DNA of 64,000 nucleotides from an uncultured Rhodospirillales bacterium (GTDB lineage Bacteria > Pseudomonadota > Alphaproteobacteria > ATCC43930 > CGMCC-115725): NCBI GenBank assembly GCA_903822185.1, contig CAIJOA010000011.1, positions 186,001-250,000 of the forward strand, written 5' to 3'. Below, piece by piece: positions 9,858-17,960 of the stretch. The translations under genes and the position numbers were made by a program. The notes below the pieces were generated by a model, which was not told where the DNA came from, did not search any database, and saw only the letters and a program-made list of their open reading frames with translations. How positions within the stretch are numbered: the stretch's first letter is position 1; every line of letters begins with the position of its first letter.

Positions 9858-10613
9858 ATGCCCGGTATTTCCCAACTGCTTCTGGTAACCGGGGCGGCCT
9901 TCATTACCGGATTGATGAACGCCGTCGCGGGCGGCGGCAGTTTTGTCTCTTTCCCGGCGCTGCTGTTCATCGGCATGCCGCCCATCGCCGCCAACGTGAC
10001 AACGACAATCGCGACCGTGCCGGGGCAGTTCGCCCGCGTCTGGGCTTATCGCCACGACATCCGATCGGCGACGCAGTTCGACATTCGCCTGTTGCTGGCG
10101 ATCAGCACCGTCGGCGGGCTGATCGGCGCGCTGATCCTGCTCTGGACGCCGAGTGCGGTCTTCGAAGGTCTGCTGCCCTGGCTGATGCTGCTCGCGACGG
10201 TCATCTTCGCCTTCGGCAATTTCGCGCCGACGAAAATTCTCGAACGTTTCACGCTCAAGACACGCGGCGTGCTGATCGCGCAATTCTTCATCGCGGTCTA
10301 TGGGGGCTATTTCGGCGCGGGCATCGGCTTCATGATGCTGGCCGCGCTGACGCTCTACGGCATGCGCGACATCCATGCGATGAACGGACTGAAGCTCATG
10401 CTGGCGCTGTGCATGACGCTGGTCTCGTCGTTCGCTTTCATTGTCGCCAGCAAAATCTTTTGGCCCGAGGCGATCGTGATGTGCTGCGGGACTCTCGCCG
10501 GCGGTTACATCGGCGCGCGTGCGGCAAAACGAATCAATCCGAAGATCATCAAGATTTTTATTGTCGTTCTGGGCGTCAGCCTTACGATCTATTTTTTCGC
10601 CATCGGCGTCTGA
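9858..10613 (+). CDS. TSUP family (TauE/SafE) anion exporter
   Basis: Integral inner-membrane protein of the sulfite exporter/TSUP family, which moves sulfite, sulfoacetate, thiosulfate or other small organosulfur anions. 251 residues with about seven to eight hydrophobic segments. The family hallmark is the repeated motif in each half: GLMNAVAGGGSFVSFPALLF at the N-terminus and GGYFGAGIGFMMLAAL in the second half. The ATG at 9858 follows tRNA-His by 34 bp and may be co-transcribed with it. The substrate cannot be told from sequence; no sulfur-metabolism gene is next to it. Confidence 0.88.
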   Translation: MPGISQLLLVTGAAFITGLMNAVAGGGSFVSFPALLFIGMPPIAANVTTTIATVPGQFARVWAYRHDIRSATQFDIRLLLAISTVGGLIGALILLWTPSAVFEGLLPWLMLLATVIFAFGNFAPTKILERFTLKTRGVLIAQFFIAVYGGYFGAGIGFMMLAALTLYGMRDIHAMNGLKLMLALCMTLVSSFAFIVASKIFWPEAIVMCCGTLAGGYIGARAAKRINPKIIKIFIVVLGVSLTIYFFAIGV

Positions 10614-10657
10614 CGCCGGACATCGCGAGCATATTGGGACAAGGCTAGGGATTTCTC

Positions 10658-11464
10658 ATGAACGGCTTCCTCGACTCACCGACCGCCATCGCCTTTTGGC
10701 ACGATGCGGCGAAATACGGCATCGACCTCGTCGGCGCGATCATCATTCTTCTGGTCGGCTGGTGGTTCTCGGGCTGGGCCGCGCGCTCGGTTCGCCACGG
10801 TCTATCGCGCTATCCCTGGATGGACGCGACGCTGGTCCCGCTGCTTGCCAGCACGCTGCGCTACACCATCATCATCGCGGCGCTGCTGGCCGTGCTGGGG
10901 CAATTCGGCATTCAACTGACCAGCCTCGTCGCGGTCTTAGGTGCGGCCGGCTTGGCCATCGGCCTTGCCTTGCAGGGTACGCTGTCGAACGTCGCCGCCG
11001 GTGTGATGCTGATCGTGCTGCGGCCGTTCCATATCGGCGACGAGATCGAAGCCGCCGGCTTTACCGGCATCGTCGAGGAAGTCGGTCTTTTCGCGACGGT
11101 GATCCGCAGCAAGGAAAACCGCATCATCACCGTGCCGAACAAAATGCTGTCCGACGCACCGGTGATAAATTCATCGCGCCTGGCGGTTCACGTCACCCAG
11201 AACATCGTTATCCAGCTTTCCTACAATGCCAATCTCGCCAACGCCCTCAAGATCCTGCAGGACGTCGCCACCGAGCATAAAAAAGAGGCCGCGCTGGTCG
11301 GCATCGACGAGCTGGGCGATGCCAGCGTGAAGGTCCGCCTTCAGGTGAGCACCCTCGCCAAGGAAGCCGAAACGACCAAGCTGAGCATCAATCTGGCGAT
11401 CCGCGAGAAATTCGCCGCCGCCGGCATCCGCTTTTTGCAGGAATCATCCCCGGGCGATTTCTAA
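10658..11464 (+). CDS. Small-conductance mechanosensitive channel (MscS family)
   Basis: Pressure-gated channel that releases solutes on osmotic downshock. 268 residues, the compact E. coli MscS type. There are three N-terminal membrane helices; the pore helix TM3 is the Gly/Ala-rich LGAAGLAIGLALQGTLSNVA, followed by the beta domain block RPFHIGDEIEAAGFTGIVEE and the soluble C-terminal domain. It lies 44 bp after the TSUP gene in the same direction and may form an operon with it. It is separated from glnB by 263 bp that carry the glnBA regulatory region. Confidence 0.93.
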   Translation: MNGFLDSPTAIAFWHDAAKYGIDLVGAIIILLVGWWFSGWAARSVRHGLSRYPWMDATLVPLLASTLRYTIIIAALLAVLGQFGIQLTSLVAVLGAAGLAIGLALQGTLSNVAAGVMLIVLRPFHIGDEIEAAGFTGIVEEVGLFATVIRSKENRIITVPNKMLSDAPVINSSRLAVHVTQNIVIQLSYNANLANALKILQDVATEHKKEAALVGIDELGDASVKVRLQVSTLAKEAETTKLSINLAIREKFAAAGIRFLQESSPGDF

Positions 11465-11545
11465 GCGCGCAAGCTGCCCCCTTTTCCCTGCATCGTCGCA
11501 TTGAGCCCCGTTTACGGCAGGACCATGCTGGATACGCCTTATTGC

Positions 11546-11562
11546 TGCGCGAAAAAGGGGCA
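11546..11562 (+). promoter_or_regulatory. Possible NtrC enhancer site upstream of glnB
   Basis: TGCGCGAAAAAGGGGCA matches the NtrC consensus TGCACC-N5-GGTGCA at 9 of 12 fixed positions. Its centre is about 118 bases before the predicted sigma-54 start, the usual enhancer distance. Confidence 0.4.
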
Positions 11563-11645
11563 ATTGCCTATTTTATGGACGCCAACAGCTCGATTCGCTA
11601 TGACACAGCGAGGATGTTAAGACAGCCGCGAGCGAGTCTGAGCGT

Positions 11646-11661
11646 TGGCATGGCTCGTGCT
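11646..11661 (+). promoter_or_regulatory. Sigma-54 (RpoN) promoter of glnBA
   Basis: TGGCATG-GCTC-GTGCT has the invariant GG and GC in correct -24/-12 spacing and matches 10 of 12 fixed consensus positions. It lies 66 bases before the glnB start. NtrC/RpoN control of glnBA is established in several alphaproteobacteria, which supports the call. Confidence 0.7.
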
Positions 11662-11688
11662 TAATGAAGTTGAGGCCGCCGGCGATAA

Positions 11689-12066
<378 letters not shown>

Positions 12067-12119
12067 CCGTCTTGGTGGGGGCTGTAAGTTAGCGACGAAG
12101 TTCAGCAGAAAAGGAAGAC

Positions 12120-13538
12120 ATGATGGCGGACGCTTCAGTCCAAAAAGCGCTCGATATGATGAAGGAACACGACGTTAAATATGTCGATTTCCGATTCACC
12201 GATCCGCGTGGGACGTGGCACCACCTGGCGCAGCACATTCGCACGGTGGACGAAGGTTTTCTGACGGGGGGCGTCATGTTCGACGGCTCGTCGATCGCCG
12301 GTTGGAAGGCGATTAACGAGTCGGACATGGTGCTGATGCCGGATTGCAGCACGGCGGTGCTCGATCCGTTCGCGGCGCAAACTTCTTTGATCATCTTCTG
12401 CGACGTTCACGAGCCGGGCACCGGTCAGCCTTATGCCCGCGACCCGCGTTCGATCGCGAAGAAGGCCGAGAAGTACATCCAATCGAGCGGCATCGGCGAT
12501 ATCGCTTACTTCGGCCCGGAAGCCGAATTCTTTGTGTTCGACGACGTTCGCTTCAAGAACTCGATGAACACGTCGTTCTACGAGATCGACAGCGAAGAAG
12601 GCCCGTACAACACGGACAAGAAGTTCCCCGACGGCAACACCGGCCATCGCCCGCCCGTCAAAGGCGGCTATTTCCCGGTGCCGCCCGTCGATAGCGCTTC
12701 TGATCTTCGTGCCGAGATGCTTTCGACGATGGCCGAAATGGGCCTCGCGGTCGAAAAGCATCATCACGAAGTCGCGTCGGCGCAGCATGAGCTGGGTGTC
12801 GAGTTCACGACCCTCTGCCAGAGCGCCGACTGGATGCAGATCTACAAGTACTGCGTCCGCAACGTCGCGCATCAGTACGGCAAGACCGCAACCTTCATGC
12901 CGAAGCCGATCAAAGGCGACAACGGTTCGGGCATGCACGTCCATCAGTCGATCTGGAAAGAGGGCAAGCCGCTCTTCGCCGGAACCGGCTATGCCGATCT
13001 GTCCGACTTCGCGCTCTACTACATCGGCGGCATCATTAAGCACGCCAAGGCGATCAACGCCCTCACGAACCCCTCGACCAACAGCTACAAGCGGTTGATC
13101 CCGGGCTTCGAGGCGCCGGTGCTGCTCGCTTACTCTGCCCGTAACCGTTCGGCATCGTGCCGTATTCCGATCGTGTCGAGCCCGAAGGGCAAGCGCGTCG
13201 AAGTCCGGTTCCCCGATCCGACCGGCAATCCGTACCTCGCCTTCGCGGCGATGCTGATGGCCGGCGTCGATGGCGTGCAAAATCGCATCCATCCCGGCGA
13301 GGCGATGGACAAGAACCTGTACGATCTGCCGCCGGAAGAGCTGAAAGGCATCCCGACGGTCTGCGGCTCGCTGCGTGAAGCCGTGGAAGCCCTTCGCGCC
13401 GATCACGCCTTCCTGTTGAAGGGCGACGTGTTCTCGGCCGACTTCATCGAATCCTACATCGAGCTGAAGTACGAAGAGATCTACAAGTACGAACACACCC
13501 CGCATCCGATCGAATACGAGATGTACTACTCGTCGTGA
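12120..13538 (+). CDS. glnA: Glutamine synthetase, type I (GSI-beta)
   Basis: Makes glutamine from glutamate, ammonia and ATP; a dodecameric cytosolic enzyme. 472 residues, normal for GSI. The beta-grasp block [14 protein letters not shown]-type sequence, the ATP-binding [16 protein letters not shown] and the adenylylation loop [10 protein letters not shown] with target tyrosine near residue 401 are present, so activity is probably tuned by GlnE adenylylation under PII. Two consecutive ATGs (12120 and 12123) are possible behind AAGGAAG. It is co-transcribed with glnB and ends at a strong hairpin terminator. Confidence 0.98.
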   Translation: MMADASVQKALDMMKEHDVKYVDFRFTDPRGTWHHLAQHIRTVDEGFLTGGVMFDGSSIAGWKAINESDMVLMPDCSTAVLDPFAAQTSLIIFCDVHEPGTGQPYARDPRSIAKKAEKYIQSSGIGDIAYFGPEAEFFVFDDVRFKNSMNTSFYEIDSEEGPYNTDKKFPDGNTGHRPPVKGGYFPVPPVDSASDLRAEMLSTMAEMGLAVEKHHHEVASAQHELGVEFTTLCQSADWMQIYKYCVRNVAHQYGKTATFMPKPIKGDNGSGMHVHQSIWKEGKPLFAGTGYADLSDFALYYIGGIIKHAKAINALTNPSTNSYKRLIPGFEAPVLLAYSARNRSASCRIPIVSSPKGKRVEVRFPDPTGNPYLAFAAMLMAGVDGVQNRIHPGEAMDKNLYDLPPEELKGIPTVCGSLREAVEALRADHAFLLKGDVFSADFIESYIELKYEEIYKYEHTPHPIEYEMYYSS

Positions 13539-13586
13539 TCTGACTGCGTTGCGTTTCCGGTTGACGATCTAAACCGGAAACAATCG

Positions 13587-13626
13587 AACGAGCCCTCGGA
13601 AGTCTTCGGATTTCCGAGGGCTTTTT
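13587..13626 (+). terminator. glnA terminator; repeat family copy 1
   Basis: AGCCCTCGGAA and TTCCGAGGGCT form an 11-bp perfect stem, then TTTTTCTTT: a textbook Rho-independent terminator 50 bases after glnA. The whole unit, including the loop AGTCTTCGGA and the leading AACG, recurs at 17581 and 17814. Confidence 0.92.
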
Positions 13627-13692
13627 CTTTGAGCCTACCGAGGACGCCCCCAAGTTCGACCTCGGCTCCTGAGCTTGACACAGCCGCCTAAA

Positions 13693-13708
13693 TTCGATCA
13701 TGATCGAA
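13693..13708. promoter_or_regulatory. Palindromic operator, copy A (probable TetR site)
   Basis: TTCGATCATGATCGAA is a perfect 16-base palindrome 37 bases before the GlcG-domain gene, followed by a repeated half ATGATCGAAA. The 14-base core TCGATCATGATCGA also occurs in the Rieske/TetR divergent promoter at 16789, which links both promoters to one regulator, most simply the TetR protein encoded at 16925. Confidence 0.75.
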
Positions 13709-13744
13709 AATGATCGAAACCAGACTCGGTTGGGGCGGAAAATA

Positions 13745-14749
13745 ATGTTAAGTCAGCAACCGCGTTTGAGCCTCAAGGACGCGCGCCGAATTACGGAACG
13801 CGCGATCGACAAAAGCGAAGGACTTGGTGTCCGCGGCGCTTTCGTCGTCGCCGACGACGGTGGAATCCTGCTTACCGCCTCGCGCATGGACGGTTCCGGC
13901 TCGATCGGGATTCCGATTTCCCGCGCAAAAACCTACGAAGCCGCGTCGAATCGCGAGGCAAGCGATCAGTTTGCCAAGCGCGTGTCGAGCATGTTCGTCG
14001 GCATCTACATGGGATACGAGCGCATTCTCCGTGATAAGATTTTCCCGGGTGCCGGCGCCATCCTCGTCCGACGCCAAGGTACCGTTGTCGGCGCCGTCTC
14101 CACGGCCGGGAGCATCGGCCCGCATTGCAAATTCGCGGGACTCGATCCGCGCAAACTGATCCTCGAGGGCAAGCCCACCAACGCCGAAGATATGATCATC
14201 AGCTATGCGGCCGAATCGCCTTATCTGTCACAACACGGGGACGATTTGAAACGCTGGACCGAGGCATATGGCAGCGCGCCTGCGGAGGGCGAGCGCGGCC
14301 TTGCGCACGAAGTTGCCCCGCGTGCATCGCAGCAAGTGATGTTGAACGCAGCCATCGCCCTTGCAGACGCGGCCATCGCCATCGCGCAAGAGATGAAGGT
14401 TCTTGCCTGCATCACCATCGTTGACCGCCATGGCGACATCGTGCAGCAAGATCGCATGGACGGCGCACCGCCGATGACGCCGGATATTTCTTATGCTCTC
14501 GCGACGACGGCGGTGAACTTCGTCCAGCCTTCAGGCAGCGTCGCGGCGTTGATCGAGCGTCACCCCGCCCTCGCCCGCTTGGACGACATCGCGCCGTTTC
14601 CAATTCTTGCCATACCGGGCGGGCTGCCCATTTTTGAAGACTCACAGGTGACAGGCGCTCTCGGTGTCGCCTGTACCGATCCGTCGAAGGGCGATGCCAT
14701 CGCGCATGCGGCGATAGAGCGTTGGGCATCCGGATCACGCGGGAGCTAA
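13745..14749 (+). CDS. Tandem GlcG/HbpS-like (DUF336) domain protein
   Basis: Two GlcG/HbpS-like domains in one chain: residues about 8-165 (LSLKDARRITERAIDKSEGL ... GAFVVADDGGILLTASRMDG) and about 200-330 (AAIALADAAIAIAQEM ... ITIVDRHGDIVQQDRMDG ... GALGVACTD). Single-domain members bind haem or occur beside glycolate and aromatic catabolism genes; a biochemical role is not established for this fusion. The start is placed at 13745, behind GGGGCGG, rather than at the in-frame ATG at 13700, which lies inside the palindromic operator. 334 residues. The GST gene starts 5 bp after its stop, so both form one operon under operator A. Confidence 0.8.
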   Translation: MLSQQPRLSLKDARRITERAIDKSEGLGVRGAFVVADDGGILLTASRMDGSGSIGIPISRAKTYEAASNREASDQFAKRVSSMFVGIYMGYERILRDKIFPGAGAILVRRQGTVVGAVSTAGSIGPHCKFAGLDPRKLILEGKPTNAEDMIISYAAESPYLSQHGDDLKRWTEAYGSAPAEGERGLAHEVAPRASQQVMLNAAIALADAAIAIAQEMKVLACITIVDRHGDIVQQDRMDGAPPMTPDISYALATTAVNFVQPSGSVAALIERHPALARLDDIAPFPILAIPGGLPIFEDSQVTGALGVACTDPSKGDAIAHAAIERWASGSRGS

Positions 14750-14754
14750 CGCCG

Positions 14755-15549
14755 ATGCTCTTTCTATACCAAGGAAGTACGTCGGTATGTTCGGTCAAGG
14801 TGCGCGTTGTGCTGGCCGAAAAGCAGCTGGAGTATGGCGGCGAAATTCTTGATCTCCAACGCGGGGATCAGCACCGGCCCGACTATGTGAAACTCAATCC
14901 GAACGCCGTCGTACCGACGTTGGTCCATGACGGAAACGTCATCATCGAATCGACGCTCATCATTGAATATCTCGAAGATGCTTTTCCAGAGCCGGTTTTG
15001 ATGCCCGCCGCTCCGCAAAACCGTTGGCAGGCGCGGCTGTTCATGAAAAAGATAGACGACTATCTTCACAGCGCCTGCTCGACGATCACGTTTGCGACCG
15101 CCAATCGTCGCGTGCTGCTAAAGCGTACGCCTGAAGAACTTGAGCAACATATCGCGAAGATTCCGAATCCGGATTATCGCGAGCGGCAACGCCTATCGAT
15201 CGCCCATGGTCTCGCCGCGCCTCATGTCGCACAAGCCGTGCGTCAATACGACAAATACATCGGCGACATGGAAGAAGCGCTCAAACACGCGCCCTATCTT
15301 GCCGGCGCAGACTATTCGCTCGCCGATGCCGCCGCGACTCCCTACATCTTTCGCGCAGAAGCTTTGGGAATGGACGGGTTATGGAGCGAGCGCCGGCCCA
15401 ATGTCGGTCTTTGGTATGACCGGGTTCGCGCGCGGCCAAGCTTCAAAGCAGCCGTGATCGATCCCATTTCCGAAGCCGATCGCGACCGCTTCAACGTACC
15501 CCGCGAAGAAACCTGGGCCAAGGTGACGGAGATTCTCGGCATCTCCTAA
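14755..15549 (+). CDS. Glutathione S-transferase family protein
   Basis: Thioredoxin-fold N-terminal domain (about residues 1-78, with LNPNAVVPTLVHDG and the glutathione-contact block ESTLIIEYLED) and an all-helical C-terminal domain ending near GADYSLADAAATPYIFRAE. 264 residues. The N-terminal TSVCSVKVR suggests a Ser/Cys type active site as in bacterial beta/theta-like GSTs used in dehalogenation, ether cleavage or ring-fission isomerisation. The start at 14755 is chosen because it directly follows the previous stop. It converges on the Rieske oxygenase gene with 15 bp between stops; co-regulation through the shared operator suggests a role in the same degradative pathway. Confidence 0.88.
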   Translation: MLFLYQGSTSVCSVKVRVVLAEKQLEYGGEILDLQRGDQHRPDYVKLNPNAVVPTLVHDGNVIIESTLIIEYLEDAFPEPVLMPAAPQNRWQARLFMKKIDDYLHSACSTITFATANRRVLLKRTPEELEQHIAKIPNPDYRERQRLSIAHGLAAPHVAQAVRQYDKYIGDMEEALKHAPYLAGADYSLADAAATPYIFRAEALGMDGLWSERRPNVGLWYDRVRARPSFKAAVIDPISEADRDRFNVPREETWAKVTEILGIS

Positions 15550-15564
15550 AGCGCCGGCTCGCGC

Positions 15565-16764
15565 TTAATGATCGCCGGCGATCGGAAGCAATCCGGCGGG
15601 CCGCGGCCACGCGCTGGGACTTCCGCTGGCCGCAAATGCCCGCAACTCGTCGCTGTAGAGGCGACGCAACGCGGCGATGCCGACATCCGACATGCCGAGA
15701 TGTTCGATATTGGGGTCGCGATTGGCGATACGGCCCTGCCCGACTTGCACCACTTCGTCTTGCGCGAGTGGAATATGATGGCACAGCTTGGCGATGTCGT
15801 CGTACTGAAGCTCGCCGGCGAGAACTTTTCCTGCGATCTGATGCGCTTCGGCCTCGGCCTTGTCGAACATCTCCCACCGCTTTTTATAGGACTCGTCAGG
15901 CTCGCCTTGCATCATCGTGGCGATCGCATGCACCTGTAGGTGCGTGTAGTCATCAACCGGCACGCGGTAATCCAGAAACATCTGCCAGCCGGTTTCTACT
16001 TTATTGGCGCCCTCTCCGGGCTTGCTGGTGTTGTCCGGATGAACCGCGAACATCCCGATATTCGGCATGCCGAATTGCACGATGCGCTTGCGCCCGTCCG
16101 CGCGCCCCGCCACGCAAGCGAGACCCCAGGGGGTTTTCTCGAACGCAATTTTCGGCAGGTTGTCGAGATCGAGCTTTGCCAAGGCCGATTTGGTGTGCGT
16201 AAACCAGATATGGCCTTCGTCCATGAAGTTCTCGATGTTTTGGAACCAGTTACAAGGACGGACATCGATTTGCGCGGCGACGAACTTCGCGTCGTCCCAT
16301 TCCTTGTAACGCGTAAACTCGGGCGGCTCTCCCTCTCCGAAGAAGACAAAGATCAAGCCGAGATATTCATACGTCGGATAACCGCCGATCCGAATCTCTT
16401 TCGCGTAGCTATCGCCTTTTTCCAAAGGCTGGTCGATACATTGCCCGTCTGCCGAATAGGCCCAGCCGTGGTAAGGGCAGCGGATGGAATCACCCTCGAC
16501 CCATCCCGTGCTCAGCATCGCACCGCGATGCGCGCAACGGTTATCGACGCAATGCACTTTGCCTTCCTGGCTCCGGTAAAGCGCGAAGTCCTGTCCCATA
16601 ATGCGGAGAGGCTTGGCCCATCCCGGCGCCAGCCTTCGCGCCACATAGACGGGCTGCCAAAATTGTCGGAGATACCGTCCCGCAACTGTGCCGGGGCCGG
16701 TGGACACGTAATCGACGGGTTCATTTCGGCTGGGGGACCGCGTTTCGATACCGGAAGCAGTCAT
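15565..16764 (-). CDS. Rieske non-haem iron oxygenase, terminal oxygenase subunit
   Basis: Aromatic ring-hydroxylating or O-demethylating oxygenase. 399 residues. The Rieske [2Fe-2S] ligands are C77-x-H79 (CAHRGA) and C96-x2-H99 (CPYHGW). The mononuclear iron site follows the pattern near NFMDEGHIWFTH, with two histidines and an upstream bridging acid. The single-polypeptide architecture is close to phenoxybenzoate dioxygenase and vanillate demethylase oxygenases. No reductase or ferredoxin adjoins it; an orphan ferredoxin reductase and Rieske ferredoxin lie at 53.5-55.1 kb. It is transcribed divergently from the TetR gene across an operator. Confidence 0.9.
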   Translation of the reverse strand: MTASGIETRSPSRNEPVDYVSTGPGTVAGRYLRQFWQPVYVARRLAPGWAKPLRIMGQDFALYRSQEGKVHCVDNRCAHRGAMLSTGWVEGDSIRCPYHGWAYSADGQCIDQPLEKGDSYAKEIRIGGYPTYEYLGLIFVFFGEGEPPEFTRYKEWDDAKFVAAQIDVRPCNWFQNIENFMDEGHIWFTHTKSALAKLDLDNLPKIAFEKTPWGLACVAGRADGRKRIVQFGMPNIGMFAVHPDNTSKPGEGANKVETGWQMFLDYRVPVDDYTHLQVHAIATMMQGEPDESYKKRWEMFDKAEAEAHQIAGKVLAGELQYDDIAKLCHHIPLAQDEVVQVGQGRIANRDPNIEHLGMSDVGIAALRRLYSDELRAFAASGSPSAWPRPAGLLPIAGDH

Positions 16765-16788
16765 GTCGATCTCCGTTCCTATTGATCG

Positions 16789-16808
16789 ATATCGATCATG
16801 ATCGATAT
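16789..16808. promoter_or_regulatory. Palindromic operator, copy B (Rieske/tetR divergent promoter)
   Basis: ATATCGATCATGATCGATAT is a perfect 20-base palindrome, 24 bases upstream of the Rieske gene start and in front of the TetR gene. It shares its 14-base core with operator A at 13693. Confidence 0.8.
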
Positions 16809-16924
16809 TGGACAGATTAAAGCGAGTCTGTCAAGCTGACGCACGTTTCATCCTGACGCCGAGCTTCGCCTTTAACCAAGAGGCCCGGCCGCGGCTTTCC
16901 ATGCGAGTGTCTGGCACCAAAGCC

Positions 16925-17572
16925 ATGTCCACGTTAACGGCACCTTCATCGACCAATCTCGGCCTGCGCGAGCGTAACAAGGCCAAGAAGCTCGACTCGA
17001 TTAAGCGCGCAGCGCGCAAGCTGTTCACGACCCGTGGCTTTGACGCTTTGACCATCCGGGCCGTCGCGCGCGCCGCCGACGTCGGCTTTGGAACGGTGTC
17101 GGCCTATGCGACCGATAAGACGGGTCTGCTGGCGATGCTGTTTCTGGAAGACCTCGAGCAATTTCCGCCGGTGTTTCAGGACGTGGACCCTGAAACACCT
17201 CTCATCGATCAATTCATGCAAGCGTTTGGCCGAATGTTTTCATTTTGGGCGCTTCACCCCGAGCTCAGCCGCGCGGTTCTACCGCAGCTGCAAATGCAAA
17301 ACGCATCGCCTCAGATTTCCGCTATTTTGAAACGACGCGAGGCGGTCCGTTCCGAAGTGTCGGCGTGGATCGAAGAGGGAAAGCGCCTGAAACGAATCGC
17401 ACAGTGGGTCGATTCCAATCAGGCGACGGAAACGCTGTTCGCCCTATATATATCGACAATCCACGAATGGCTGATGAGCGCACCGGTGGAGAAAGAGGCG
17501 GGGCTGGCGCGCCTACGCTATCTGTTTGAACTACCGATTGAAGCAATGGTGCCGAAGATGCGTCATCGTTAG
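16925..17572 (+). CDS. TetR/AcrR family transcriptional regulator
   Basis: DNA-binding repressor with an N-terminal helix-turn-helix (about residues 22-65: RAARKLFTTRGFDALTIRAVARAADVGFGTVSAY) and a helical ligand domain. 215 residues from the ATG at 16925; an ATG at 16901 is a possible alternative, and neither has a strong ribosome-binding site. It is divergent from the Rieske oxygenase gene, with a perfect 20-base palindrome between them. The same core lies before the GlcG-GST operon, so it probably represses all three units, released by an aromatic or electrophilic ligand (inference). Confidence 0.88.
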   Translation: MSTLTAPSSTNLGLRERNKAKKLDSIKRAARKLFTTRGFDALTIRAVARAADVGFGTVSAYATDKTGLLAMLFLEDLEQFPPVFQDVDPETPLIDQFMQAFGRMFSFWALHPELSRAVLPQLQMQNASPQISAILKRREAVRSEVSAWIEEGKRLKRIAQWVDSNQATETLFALYISTIHEWLMSAPVEKEAGLARLRYLFELPIEAMVPKMRHR

Positions 17573-17580
17573 CTGGAGCG

Positions 17581-17620
17581 AACGAGCCTTCGGAAGTCTT
17601 CGGATTCACGAGGGCTTTTT
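17581..17620 (+). repeat. Terminator-like hairpin repeat, copy 2
   Basis: AACGAGCCTTCGGAAGTCTT then CGGATTCACGAGGGCTTTTT: the same unit as at 13587 with a few changes, the stem kept by a G-U pair. It directly follows the TetR stop and can terminate that transcript. Confidence 0.85.
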
Positions 17621-17813
17621 GCTGGGTCATGGCGGGCGACGCATATCATCGCGTCCATACCTCGCGGTAAAGCCGGCGTGCCACCAATGATGTGCGCCGT
17701 TTGAGGACGATTTTCTCTTTTATGCCTCGCGCCGAATATCAGTCAGTGGGTGACGACGGCCCAGGTGAGGCTCTCGCTGCCGTTCTAAGCGATCGTCCTC
17801 ACGACGAGCATGA

Positions 17814-17854
17814 AACGAGCCCTCGAAAATCTTCGGATTTCCGAGGGCTTTTTC
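17814..17854 (+). repeat. Terminator-like hairpin repeat, copy 3
   Basis: AACGAGCCCTCGAAAATCTT then CGGATTTCCGAGGGCTTTTT: third copy in the same orientation, with no gene immediately upstream to terminate. Confidence 0.85.
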
Positions 17855-17924
17855 TTGGCGTGGCGACGAAGGGATAAGTGGCCGGATCAGCCGCCCGGCG
17901 AAGCTCGGTGGCAGCGCTATCGTT

Positions 17925-17960
17925 TCAAAAGAAAACGGATCGAGACCAGCGATCGGTCTC
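17925..17960 (-). terminator. Terminator overlapping the DctA-type stop codon
   Basis: On the minus strand GAGACC pairs with GGTCTC around a 7-base loop, followed by GATCCGTTTTCTTTTG. The stem starts inside the stop codon of the symporter gene. The stem is short, so strength is uncertain. Confidence 0.45.

Larger units (their letters stand above)
17573..17958. other. Gene-free stretch with two repeat hairpins
   Basis: 386 bases between the TetR and DctA-type genes. It holds repeat copies 2 and 3 and the terminator of the DctA-type gene. A 61-codon frame at 17692 has no ribosome-binding site and no recognisable product, so no gene is called. Confidence 0.6.

Noticed and set aside
9444-10376. 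310-codon minus-strand frame crossing nnr start, tRNA-His and the TSUP gene
   Set aside because: Overlaps three supported features and shows no domain.
12135-13505. 456-codon minus-strand frame opposite glnA
   Set aside because: Exact mirror of glnA with antisense-type composition; not a gene.
17692-17877. 61-codon frame in the repeat-bearing gap
   Set aside because: No ribosome-binding site, runs through the third terminator hairpin, no resemblance to a known protein.
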